DNA of 57,144 nucleotides from Nocardia vinacea NBRC 16497 (lineage in GTDB: Bacteria; Actinomycetota; Actinomycetes; Mycobacteriales; Mycobacteriaceae): assembly GCF_000308835.1 (NCBI RefSeq), contig NZ_BAGN01000411.1:1-57144 (forward strand). Direction: 5' to 3'. This document shows, piece by piece, positions 50,426-57,144 of this stretch. A model generated the notes under the pieces. The model was not told the origin of the DNA. It ran no database searches and saw only the letters and a program-made list of their open reading frames with translations. Both the position numbers and the translations under genes were made by a program. Within the stretch, counting starts at the first letter, position 1. Each line of letters opens with the position of its first letter.

Positions 50426-51172
50426 GTGCACGGAACACTCGGACTGATCGGCAGCGGAATGATCGGTACTTCCATTGCCCGCCTAGCCATTTCGGCAGGT
50501 CTCGATGTCGTCGCCAGTAATTCGCGAGGCCCCGCGACCCTCGCTGATCTCGTCGCCGAACTCGGCGGGCAGGCCCGAGCTGGGACTCCAGCGGAAGCGG
50601 CGCGCGCCGCAGACCTGGTGGTGGCAGCGATACCGTTGCTGGCCTATCAAAAGCTCCCCGCGGCAGCGCTGGCCGGAAAGACGGTCCTGGACACGGCGAA
50701 CTATTACCCGGAACGAGACGGTCACCTGGCCGAACTGGACACAGGCGCACTGACTTCCAGCGCTCTGATCCAGCGCCACCTCGCGGATTCCCACGTGGTC
50801 AAGGCATTCAACACGATCACCCCACACCAGCTGCTCTCCCTCGCCCGCCCCACTGATGCCCCGGACCGGAGCGCCCTCCCCATCGCAGGCGACAACACGG
50901 CAGCCAAAGCCGAGGTCAGCCGCCTACTCGACCTCCTCGGCTACGACGCCGTAGATATCGGCCCCCTCTCCGCCAGTTGGCGCACCGAACCGAACACCCC
51001 GGCATACATCCGCCCCTACCTCGGCGAAATCCCAGCCATGGACGTCGACGCCTTCCTCCAGTGGACCCACCGAACCCCCGGCATCTCCGTCTCCATACCC
51101 CAACTCACCGAACTCATCGAAACCGCAGTCCGCCGGCCCGCAGGCGAAGCCGAACTTCCCAGCGCCAACTGA
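50426..51172 (+). CDS. F420-dependent NADP reductase-like oxidoreductase
   Basis: A 248-aa NADP_F420 family protein. Rossmann start LGLIGSGMIGTSIARLAISAG, NSRGP, VVAAIPLLAYQKLP, VLDTANYYPERDG and HVVKAFNTITPHQL. Members transfer hydride to NADP and many act on unknown substrates. GTG start with GGAGAAG before it. The divergent XRE regulator likely controls it. Confidence 0.87.
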   Translation: MHGTLGLIGSGMIGTSIARLAISAGLDVVASNSRGPATLADLVAELGGQARAGTPAEAARAADLVVAAIPLLAYQKLPAAALAGKTVLDTANYYPERDGHLAELDTGALTSSALIQRHLADSHVVKAFNTITPHQLLSLARPTDAPDRSALPIAGDNTAAKAEVSRLLDLLGYDAVDIGPLSASWRTEPNTPAYIRPYLGEIPAMDVDAFLQWTHRTPGISVSIPQLTELIETAVRRPAGEAELPSAN

Positions 51173-51559
51173 GTAGCACGCCGTCGAGCAGCTCGCTTCG
51201 GATGCCCATCCAGTACCGGCCGTGCACAGAGTGTGGGTGCGGAACTACTGCTGGTCGACCTTCGATGAGTGACGCGATCAATAGCAGCTCAACATATTTG
51301 CCGTTCGCGTGGGGTGCGCAGGCGTTGCGGGCGGATCTGGAGAGACTTCTTCCGGATGCTGATAACGTGGGCGGGTCGTCGAGTTCTGGGCGGCTGGTAG
51401 GGCGTCCGGTGATTGTGCGTCGAAATCGCCTGTCCTGCAGGGGCTGTGAGGTGACCGCAGTCGACTGTGGTTGCCTCGCCAGGGTTCGAGTTCTCGACGC
51501 GGACCTCATGGCCGGGGTCACATACGGTCGGCGTCGCGAGGAGGGCTGAACTGAGAGCT
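51173..51559. other. Gene-poor stretch before the P450 pair
   Basis: A frame at 51266-51549 (94 aa, MSDAINSSSTYLPFAWGAQA...) is open, with a Cys-rich end (CRGCEV, DCGC). Its codon use is mixed, and competing minus frames are equally long, so I do not call it a gene. It may be a remnant of a conservon component, but no CvnA-D motif is visible. Confidence 0.3.
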
Positions 51560-51643
51560 GTGGCCGCAGGCTGTGTTATCGCCGCGGTGCTTCCATTGAT
51601 CCTGGCCTCCTTGCTGATCCAACGTCTGGAGTCACGCCTTTGA
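51560..51643 (+). CDS. 27-aa membrane peptide coupled to the P450
   Basis: GTG 51560 gives MAAGCVIAAVLPLILASLLI plus QRLESRL: one membrane helix and a short charged tail. Its stop overlaps the TTG start of the P450 (TTGA). It is either a coupling leader or a real membrane micropeptide. Confidence 0.4.
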   Translation: MAAGCVIAAVLPLILASLLIQRLESRL

Positions 51644-52902
51644 CCACGCCACCGGCAACCCACACCACCGCCACCGGAGTCTGCCCCGCGCTGCACGGCT
51701 CACCGCTCGATCCCGGCGAACCTCGAGTTCTGTTGCATACTCCGGAGTTCGCCGCCGATCCGCATCGGGCCTATCGGGAGGCGCGCAGCCAGTACGGGTC
51801 GCTGGTGCCGATGGAGTTGGCGCCGGGTGTGCCCGCCACCCTGGTGGTCGGTTATCAGACCGCGGTGCGAATCCTCAATGATCCGGAACACTTTCCGGCG
51901 GATCCGCGGCATTGGGAACAGACGGTTCCCGACGACTCACCCGTCAAGCCGATGATGATGTGGTACCCGAACGCGCTACGCAACGCCGGGGCGGCGCATG
52001 CCCGCTACCGGCAGGCTTACACCGGCAGCATCGACGGAATCGATCTGCACGAACTGCATTCGACGGTCGAGAAGATCGCCATCCCGGTGATCAACACCTT
52101 TTGTGAGACCGGCGAGGTCGACCTGGTCACCCAGTACGCGCTGCCGGTCGTCTTCGAGGTCATCAACCAGATGGTCGGCTGCTCACCGGAACTGGGGCAG
52201 CGGGTCGCGACCGGTATGGCGATGCTCTTCGACACCGTCGAGGCGGCCGCTGGTATGGCGATGCTCAGCGAGGCACTGCTGGAGCTGGTGCAGCTACGCC
52301 GGGCCGAGCCCGGTGACGACGTCACCTCGCGAATGGCCCACCACCCGTCCAAGCTCGACGATACCGAAATGCTATGCCAGCTGATCAGTTTCTACGGTGC
52401 GGGCATCGAACCGATGCAGAATCTGATCACGAACACCCTGCTGCTGATGCTCACCGACGACCGGTTCGGCGGTGAGATGCTCGGCGGTAGCCTCTCGACC
52501 CGCGACGCACTCGACGAGGTGTTGTTCAACGACCCGCCGATGGCCAACTTCAGCATCACCTACCCGCGCCAGCCGATCCTCATCGACAACACCTGGCTAC
52601 CCGCCCATCAGCCGGTCGTGGTCAGCCTTTCGGGCTGCAATAACGATCCGGCGATCCGCGGCGGCGACCGCACCGGCAACCGCTCGCATCTGGCGTGGGG
52701 CGCCGGGCCACACGCCTGCCCCGCGAAATCCGTCGCCTACCTGGTCGTTCAGGACGCCATCGATCAGCTGCTCGACGCGCTGCCCGAGATGGAACTGGCC
52801 ATACCCGCGGACGAATTGGCTTGGCGGCCCGGACCGTTCCACCGCGCATTGGCGGCGCTGCCGGTCGTCTTCCCCAAGTCCCCTCCGCTGCCCGTTTTCT
52901 AA
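51640..52902 (+). CDS. CYP157-like P450 lacking ExxR, first of a P450 pair
   Basis: A 420-aa paralogue of the protein at 4823. Heme loop HLAWGAGPHACPAK, Cys360. K-helix DEVLF (292-296) replaces ExxR. I-helix GAGIEP (253-258) replaces the acid-Thr pair. A CYP157 partner followed by a CYP154 or CYP156 gene is the order seen in Streptomyces conservons (cvnE/cvnF). Both paralogues start MTT, supporting the TTG start with GGAG before it. The next P450 begins 12 bp later. Confidence 0.87.
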   Translation: MTTPPATHTTATGVCPALHGSPLDPGEPRVLLHTPEFAADPHRAYREARSQYGSLVPMELAPGVPATLVVGYQTAVRILNDPEHFPADPRHWEQTVPDDSPVKPMMMWYPNALRNAGAAHARYRQAYTGSIDGIDLHELHSTVEKIAIPVINTFCETGEVDLVTQYALPVVFEVINQMVGCSPELGQRVATGMAMLFDTVEAAAGMAMLSEALLELVQLRRAEPGDDVTSRMAHHPSKLDDTEMLCQLISFYGAGIEPMQNLITNTLLLMLTDDRFGGEMLGGSLSTRDALDEVLFNDPPMANFSITYPRQPILIDNTWLPAHQPVVVSLSGCNNDPAIRGGDRTGNRSHLAWGAGPHACPAKSVAYLVVQDAIDQLLDALPEMELAIPADELAWRPGPFHRALAALPVVFPKSPPLPVF

Positions 52903-52914
52903 AAGGAGATAACG

Positions 52915-54138
52915 ATGGAGCATGAACCGCTGGTCCTGGATCTGACCGGCGCTGATATCCAAGGCGAGAACGAGCGGATCCGGGAGCGCGGGCCGGTCGC
53001 GCTGGTCGCCCTGCCCGGCGGCGTGCCCGCGTGGTCGGTGACCGATGCCGCCGTGCTCAAGAGTTTGCTCGCCGATCCGCGGGTGTCGAAAGACGCACGG
53101 CAGCACTGGTCTTCGTTCATCAATGGCGAGATCACCGAGGAGTGGCCGCTGCTTCCGTGGATCGCGGTGGACAATATGTTCACCGCGTACGGCACGGACC
53201 ATCGCCGCCTGCGCAAACTGGTCTCGCCCGCGTTCACGCACCGTCGCACCACGGCGCTGCGTCCGCGGATCGAGGCGATCACCGAGGGTCTGCTGAACGC
53301 GCTCGCGGCCACCCCGAAGGGCGAGGTGGCCGATCTGCGGGAGGGTTACGCCTATCCGGTGCCGATCGAGATCATCACCGAAATGATGGGTGTGCCCGAA
53401 CATCTCGGTCCCGGTCTGCGCAAATGTGTCGACGGTTTCTTCGATACCTCGTTCGGCCCCGAGGAAGCGCAGGCCAACTACCTCGAGATGTACCGCCTCG
53501 TCAGCGAACTCGTGGCCTACCGGCGCGAGACGCCTGGCGACGATGTCACCAGTGTCCTCATCGCCACCCGCGACGAGGACGACGGCTCGCAGCTGAGCGA
53601 GAAGGAACTCGTCGATACGCTGATGCTGGTCATCAATGCCGGTCACGAGACCACGGTGAATTTGCTCGATCAGGCGATCTACATCCTGCTCACCCATCCG
53701 GAGCAGCGCGCCGATCTGGTCGAGGGCCGGGTGCCGTGGTCGGATCTGGTGGAGGAGACACTGCGCTACGAGGCGCCGGTCGCGCACCTGCCGCTGCGCT
53801 ACGCGGTCGAGGATATCGAGCTCGGTGAGATCCGAATTCCCAAGGGCGAGGCGATTCTGGCGTCCTATGCCGCCGCGGGACGCGATCCGAATCTGCACGG
53901 TGCCACCGCCGCGACGTTCGACCTGCACCGGGTCAACAAGGAACACCTGTCCTTCGGGCACGGTGCGCACCACTGCATCGGCGCCCCGCTCGCTCGGCTG
54001 GAGGCGACGATCGCTCTCCCGGCAATCTTCGAGCGCTTCCCGAATATGCGCTTGGCCGTGGATCCGGCGGAATTGGCGCCGGTCGGCAGTTTCATTTCGA
54101 ACGGACACCGCACGTTGCCGGTTTTCCTGGACGCGTAG
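52915..54138 (+). CDS. CYP154-like cytochrome P450 (canonical)
   Basis: A 407-aa soluble bacterial P450 with complete motifs: I-helix AGHETT (242-247), ExxR E281-R284 (EETLR), and heme loop FGHGAHHCIGAPLAR with Cys354. It resembles the CYP154 group that pairs with CYP157 in conservons. It starts 12 bp after the ExxR-less P450 with a strong AAGGAG site. No ferredoxin gene is next to it. The substrate is unknown. Confidence 0.9.
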   Translation: MEHEPLVLDLTGADIQGENERIRERGPVALVALPGGVPAWSVTDAAVLKSLLADPRVSKDARQHWSSFINGEITEEWPLLPWIAVDNMFTAYGTDHRRLRKLVSPAFTHRRTTALRPRIEAITEGLLNALAATPKGEVADLREGYAYPVPIEIITEMMGVPEHLGPGLRKCVDGFFDTSFGPEEAQANYLEMYRLVSELVAYRRETPGDDVTSVLIATRDEDDGSQLSEKELVDTLMLVINAGHETTVNLLDQAIYILLTHPEQRADLVEGRVPWSDLVEETLRYEAPVAHLPLRYAVEDIELGEIRIPKGEAILASYAAAGRDPNLHGATAATFDLHRVNKEHLSFGHGAHHCIGAPLARLEATIALPAIFERFPNMRLAVDPAELAPVGSFISNGHRTLPVFLDA

Positions 54139-54145
54139 CGGCGCG

Positions 54146-54175
54146 ACGGGGGTGCCGTCACATCGGCACCCCCGT
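54146..54175. terminator. Bidirectional terminator hairpin
   Basis: ACGGGGGTGCCG (54146-54157) and CGGCACCCCCGT (54164-54175) form a perfect 12-bp stem with a 6-nt loop. It lies between the convergent P450 and iclR stops (7 bp after one, 8 bp before the other), so it can serve both. Confidence 0.8.
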
Positions 54176-54182
54176 TGACTGA

Positions 54183-54872
54183 TCACCGCTCGGTCAACGC
54201 GATTTCGAGTTCTCGGCGTTGCGGCAGCAGTAGCGGGAGGACGGACTCGAGGTGGTGTAGGCGGGCCGAGGTGGTCGAGAGAGTGAGTCCCGCGACGAGG
54301 GTGCCCGTGCGGTCGCGGATGGGGACGGCGAGGCAGCCGGAGCCTGCGCGGAGTTCATCGAGTTGCATCGCGAAACCATGGCGATGGATATCGGTGCCCG
54401 GGTCGGATTCGGCGAGGGCGAGTCGGCCGATGGCGGAGGCGGTCAGGTCGCGGATGACCAATTGTTCGTGCTCGATAGGGTATTCGGGGTCGGCGTCGAG
54501 GATGCGTACAAGTGGGCGCGTAGTGCCGGTGCGGTGGTATCCCGCGAGGTGGATGCCGCCTCGGATGCGCCCGCGCAGGCTCTCGAGAATATCCACCGCA
54601 GCCGCTGGAATCCTTGGGGGAGCCGCCATTCCGGCGAGTTCGGTGACCTTGCTGCCGAGCGCGAAGCCGCTGAGATCAGGGGTGCGGACCAGATATTCCT
54701 GTTGGACAAGGAGATTGAGCAATCGGTAGATGGTCGCCTTGGGCATGGCGAGGTTACGGCTGATCTCTCGTGCGGTGACGCCCGGTCCGCAGGCGGCGAC
54801 CTCCTCGAGCACAACCAGCGCGCTGAGTACGGCCTTGGGTTGTCGCCCGCCGAGCGCACCGGAGGCGGTCAC
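54183..54872 (-). CDS. IclR family regulator
   Basis: A 229-aa IclR protein. N-terminal winged HTH (VTAREISRNLAMPKATIYRLLNLLVQQEYL, about 32-61) and C-terminal effector domain with SGCLAVPIRDRTGTLVAGLTLS. The GTG start overlaps the end of the APC permease by 4 bp, so the regulator probably controls the transporter operon. Confidence 0.88.
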   Translation of the reverse strand: MTASGALGGRQPKAVLSALVVLEEVAACGPGVTAREISRNLAMPKATIYRLLNLLVQQEYLVRTPDLSGFALGSKVTELAGMAAPPRIPAAAVDILESLRGRIRGGIHLAGYHRTGTTRPLVRILDADPEYPIEHEQLVIRDLTASAIGRLALAESDPGTDIHRHGFAMQLDELRAGSGCLAVPIRDRTGTLVAGLTLSTTSARLHHLESVLPLLLPQRRELEIALTER

Positions 54873-56377
54873 CGCGGCCGCCGGTCGGAGCCGGTTGGTG
54901 CACCTCCGAGCACCTCGTCTCGGATCGGGGTGTCATGGGTGCCCATCCGAGCGACCATCCGTCGCGCGCGGGCGAACCACGCGAGGGCGAGCGCGACACT
55001 GCACACGAAGAGCCAAACACCCACGGCACGGGGACTATTCGACTCTCTGATCAGATATACGGCAAGGCAGGCACCGAGACAGCAGGCGGCGCTCGCCGCT
55101 CCGATGGCGGGCCATATCGTCAGCTCGCCGATCCGGCGTAGGAAGAATACGGCGGCCGAGCACACAAGGGTGTAGGCCAGGACGTATCCACCCGCGGAGA
55201 CGGCCAGGAGAATACCGACGGCCTGTTTCGAGGTCGCGCCCGCGAGTAACAGGATGATGGGCCCGATGGTGAGCACCGGCATTGCGGTGTAGATCGCGAT
55301 ATGTGGTGTCTTGAACCGGGAATGTGTATGGCCGACGGTCGCCGGGATCACGCCGTCGATGGCAAGTGCGAGCAGCACGCGCACGAGCGCCGTCGAGGAC
55401 GCGAGTGCGCACGCGAAAAATGAGGCGGCGACCCCGATGTCGAGGATCGGAGTGATCCAGCCGACGCCGTAATAGGCCGAGAGCGCGGACACCGGCGTGA
55501 CATCCTCGCCGAGCGCGACGTTCGCCGCCCGAAATCCGGTGGTCTGCACCGAGGTCGCGGCCACCACGAGCAGGCCCGCGGCAATCGGCGACCAGGTCAG
55601 TACGCGCGGTACGGTCGCGAACGGGCGGCGGGCCTCGACCGAAAGCGATGCGGCACTCTCGAACCCGACGAAGGCCGTGATCGCGATGACTACTCCGGTG
55701 ACCAATTGACCGAGGCTCAACTGGCGTGGCGCGATCAGCTCCCAGGAGATCGGTTGACTGCCCTGTCCGATGAACAGCACCACGACCAGTGCGATGAGCA
55801 CGGCCACGGCGACCGACTCGACCAGTAGGCTGACCCGCGCTGACAGCCGGATGCCGCGCACCATGACGACCGTGCACAGCACTCCGCACGTGATGACGCA
55901 CAGCAACGGAACGCTCGAGCCATGTGTCGGCCCGCCCCCGAAGTAGCCGAGCAGATTCGATACGTGGAAGCCGACATTGGCGAAGGCGTACATCGAAATG
56001 AAGCCGTAGCCGAGGATCAGACTCACCCCGCTCGCGAACCCCGCCGTCGCGCCGAGCCCCTTGGCGGTGAAGGTGTACAGCGATCCCGCGGTCGCGATGC
56101 GCTTGGTGAACTGATTGATCGTCGCCGCCGCGAGCAGGGTGAGCAGGACCCCGATCAGCGCCGCCCACAGTCCGGCATTGCCGCTGTACAGTGCCAACAG
56201 CCCGGGGACGGTGGCGGCCGCGGCGCACGGCGCGATAGCCGACACCGACTGCGCCAGCACATCGCCGAAGCCGAGGGTGCGCCGGTGCAGACCGGACATC
56301 GGCGATGTCGTACCCACACCGGTCACCGGCTCGGGATCGGCAATGGCCCGGTCCAGGGCGCTGACGTGAGGGTTCAT
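54869..56377 (-). CDS. APC superfamily amino acid/polyamine permease
   Basis: A 502-aa transporter with about twelve helices. The first helices contain the unwound-helix motif VSAIAPCAAAATVPG and GSLYTFTAKGLG; TM6-like AITAFVGFESAASLSVEARRP follows. These place it in the APC (AAT/GABA-type) family. ATG 56377 gives the expected short N-terminal tail; further in-frame codons upstream are not needed. It is followed by iclR in the same operon, and a second APC gene lies divergently upstream. Confidence 0.88.
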   Translation of the reverse strand: MNPHVSALDRAIADPEPVTGVGTTSPMSGLHRRTLGFGDVLAQSVSAIAPCAAAATVPGLLALYSGNAGLWAALIGVLLTLLAAATINQFTKRIATAGSLYTFTAKGLGATAGFASGVSLILGYGFISMYAFANVGFHVSNLLGYFGGGPTHGSSVPLLCVITCGVLCTVVMVRGIRLSARVSLLVESVAVAVLIALVVVLFIGQGSQPISWELIAPRQLSLGQLVTGVVIAITAFVGFESAASLSVEARRPFATVPRVLTWSPIAAGLLVVAATSVQTTGFRAANVALGEDVTPVSALSAYYGVGWITPILDIGVAASFFACALASSTALVRVLLALAIDGVIPATVGHTHSRFKTPHIAIYTAMPVLTIGPIILLLAGATSKQAVGILLAVSAGGYVLAYTLVCSAAVFFLRRIGELTIWPAIGAASAACCLGACLAVYLIRESNSPRAVGVWLFVCSVALALAWFARARRMVARMGTHDTPIRDEVLGGAPTGSDRRPR

Positions 56378-56574
56378 ACGGACGGAATGTAGGAACCGGA
56401 TGTTTCGGACGCGTTGCTGTCGCGTCATGTATGGGTGATCGGCAAACGAGGCGACGAGCGGATTCGCGGTCTCATTCGGCGCACCGCTGACCTTTACCGC
56501 CGGGTGACTCTTCGGCAAAGCGTCCCGCGAACAGTGTGTGCATCGAAAGCGTTCGCCTGTTTCGGAGGTTCACC

Positions 56575-57144
56575 ATGGTCGCCAATTCCCCACTCGACGC
56601 GACGGCCGCATCCCCACCGGCCGGCAGTCTGCGCGGCTCGCTCGGCCCGGGGGCGATCGTCTTCATGGTCGTGGCGGCGGCCGCGCCGCTCACCGTGATC
56701 GGTGGTGCGGCGCCGATCGGCATGCTGATCGGCGACGGGGCCGGGTATCCGACCATGTTCGTGGTGTCCGCCATAGTGCTGCTGTTCTTTTCGGTCGGGC
56801 TCGGGGCGATGAGCCGGTATGTGCCCAAGGCCGGGGCCTTCTTCACCTATGTCGGCTACGGGCTCGGACGTCCGATGGGATTGGGCGCGGCGTATCTGGC
56901 GCTGTTGACCTACACGATGATTCAGGTGGCGGTCTACGGATATCTCGGCGCCGCGCTCGAACGATCGGTGGTCGATATCGGCGGCCCCGACCTGCCTTGG
57001 TACGTATATGCATTGCTGGTCGTCGCCGCGGTCGGTGTGCTCGGTTACCGGCATATCGAGCTCAGCTCGAAGGTGTTGGGGCTGTTGCTGATCGGCGAGG
57101 TGGGGATCGTGCTCGTGCTGGCCGCGGTCGTGATGGGACGCGGT
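56575..57144 (+). CDS. Second APC family permease, 3' end cut by window
   Basis: An open frame from ATG 56575 (GGAGG 7 nt before) to the window edge, 190 codons. SLRGSLGPGAIVFMVVAAAA, PLTVIGGAAPIGMLIGDGAG and PKAGAFFTYVGYGLGRPMG are the first three helices of an APC permease. It is divergent from the first APC gene (197 bp), so the two may respond to the same IclR regulator. Substrate unknown. Confidence 0.85.
   Translation, partial: MVANSPLDATAASPPAGSLRGSLGPGAIVFMVVAAAAPLTVIGGAAPIGMLIGDGAGYPTMFVVSAIVLLFFSVGLGAMSRYVPKAGAFFTYVGYGLGRPMGLGAAYLALLTYTMIQVAVYGYLGAALERSVVDIGGPDLPWYVYALLVVAAVGVLGYRHIELSSKVLGLLLIGEVGIVLVLAAVVMGRG

Noticed and set aside
51266..51549. 94-codon Cys-containing ORF before the P450 pair
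   Set aside because: Mixed codon use and equally long competing frames on the minus strand; no motif. Left as an uncertain stretch rather than a gene.
52597..54186. A 529-codon frame antisense to the CYP154-like gene
   Set aside because: Shadow of the P450, whose heme, ExxR and I-helix motifs are intact.

Overview
The window is high-GC actinobacterial DNA with many GTG/TTG starts. A mycolate-forming genus, most probably Nocardia or a close relative, is suggested by a WS/DGAT acyltransferase, an EphD-type hydrolase-SDR fusion, KstR-type operators, a Ddn-like F420 enzyme, an MmpL-type transporter and an LysG/LysE pair. The genus is inferred from gene content, not from a marker gene.

Layout. 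1-9400: cut-off secreted lipase, CGNR regulator, EamA exporter, a wrecked MerR-type oxidoreductase locus, an amidase coupled to a 52-aa ORF, a CYP157-like P450 without the ExxR motif, lysG/lysE, a membrane-anchored protein and a cell-wall amidase. 9400-16500: an MMPL transporter with its TetR regulator and a perfect dyad operator, a HEAT-repeat/DUF1772/NmrA-like minus-strand group, an RDD protein and a steroid-type SDR. 16490-23050: a lipid/steroid block with three KstR-type operators, followed by a PF10118 / ferredoxin reductase / EphD operon. 23055-24271: a GRDP-like protein divergent from two small membrane proteins with Cys/Gly/Ser (and His) rich tails. 24500-26250: MerR-type promoter, quinone oxidoreductase, small TM protein, Ddn-like enzyme.

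26379-33000: a tRNA-Met(CAT) followed by an integrase stub, orphan genes, a two-component system interrupted by a small protein, and an orphan phage/CIS tail-tube gene. This looks like an eroded integrated element or accessory region.

33848-47296 is the most coherent system. A GntR regulator, two Asp/Glu-racemase (maleate isomerase) family proteins, a D-2-hydroxyacid dehydrogenase, an amidase, a DUF3830 protein, a class III aminotransferase, a succinate-semialdehyde-type dehydrogenase, a tartrate/D-malate-type dehydrogenase and a complete ectoine-type (EhuBCDA-like) ABC importer form an uptake-and-catabolism module. Two divergent promoters in it carry the same dyad ATTGTTGACAAT, so one regulator (probably the local GntR) is inferred to control both halves. 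The canonical ectoine hydrolase and deacetylase genes are not seen, so the substrate is open.

47322-57144: glutamine amidotransferase, MHYT membrane protein, XRE regulator divergent from an F420-type NADP reductase, a conservon-like P450 pair (CYP157-like without ExxR plus canonical CYP154-like), an IclR regulator with an APC permease, and a second APC permease cut by the window end.
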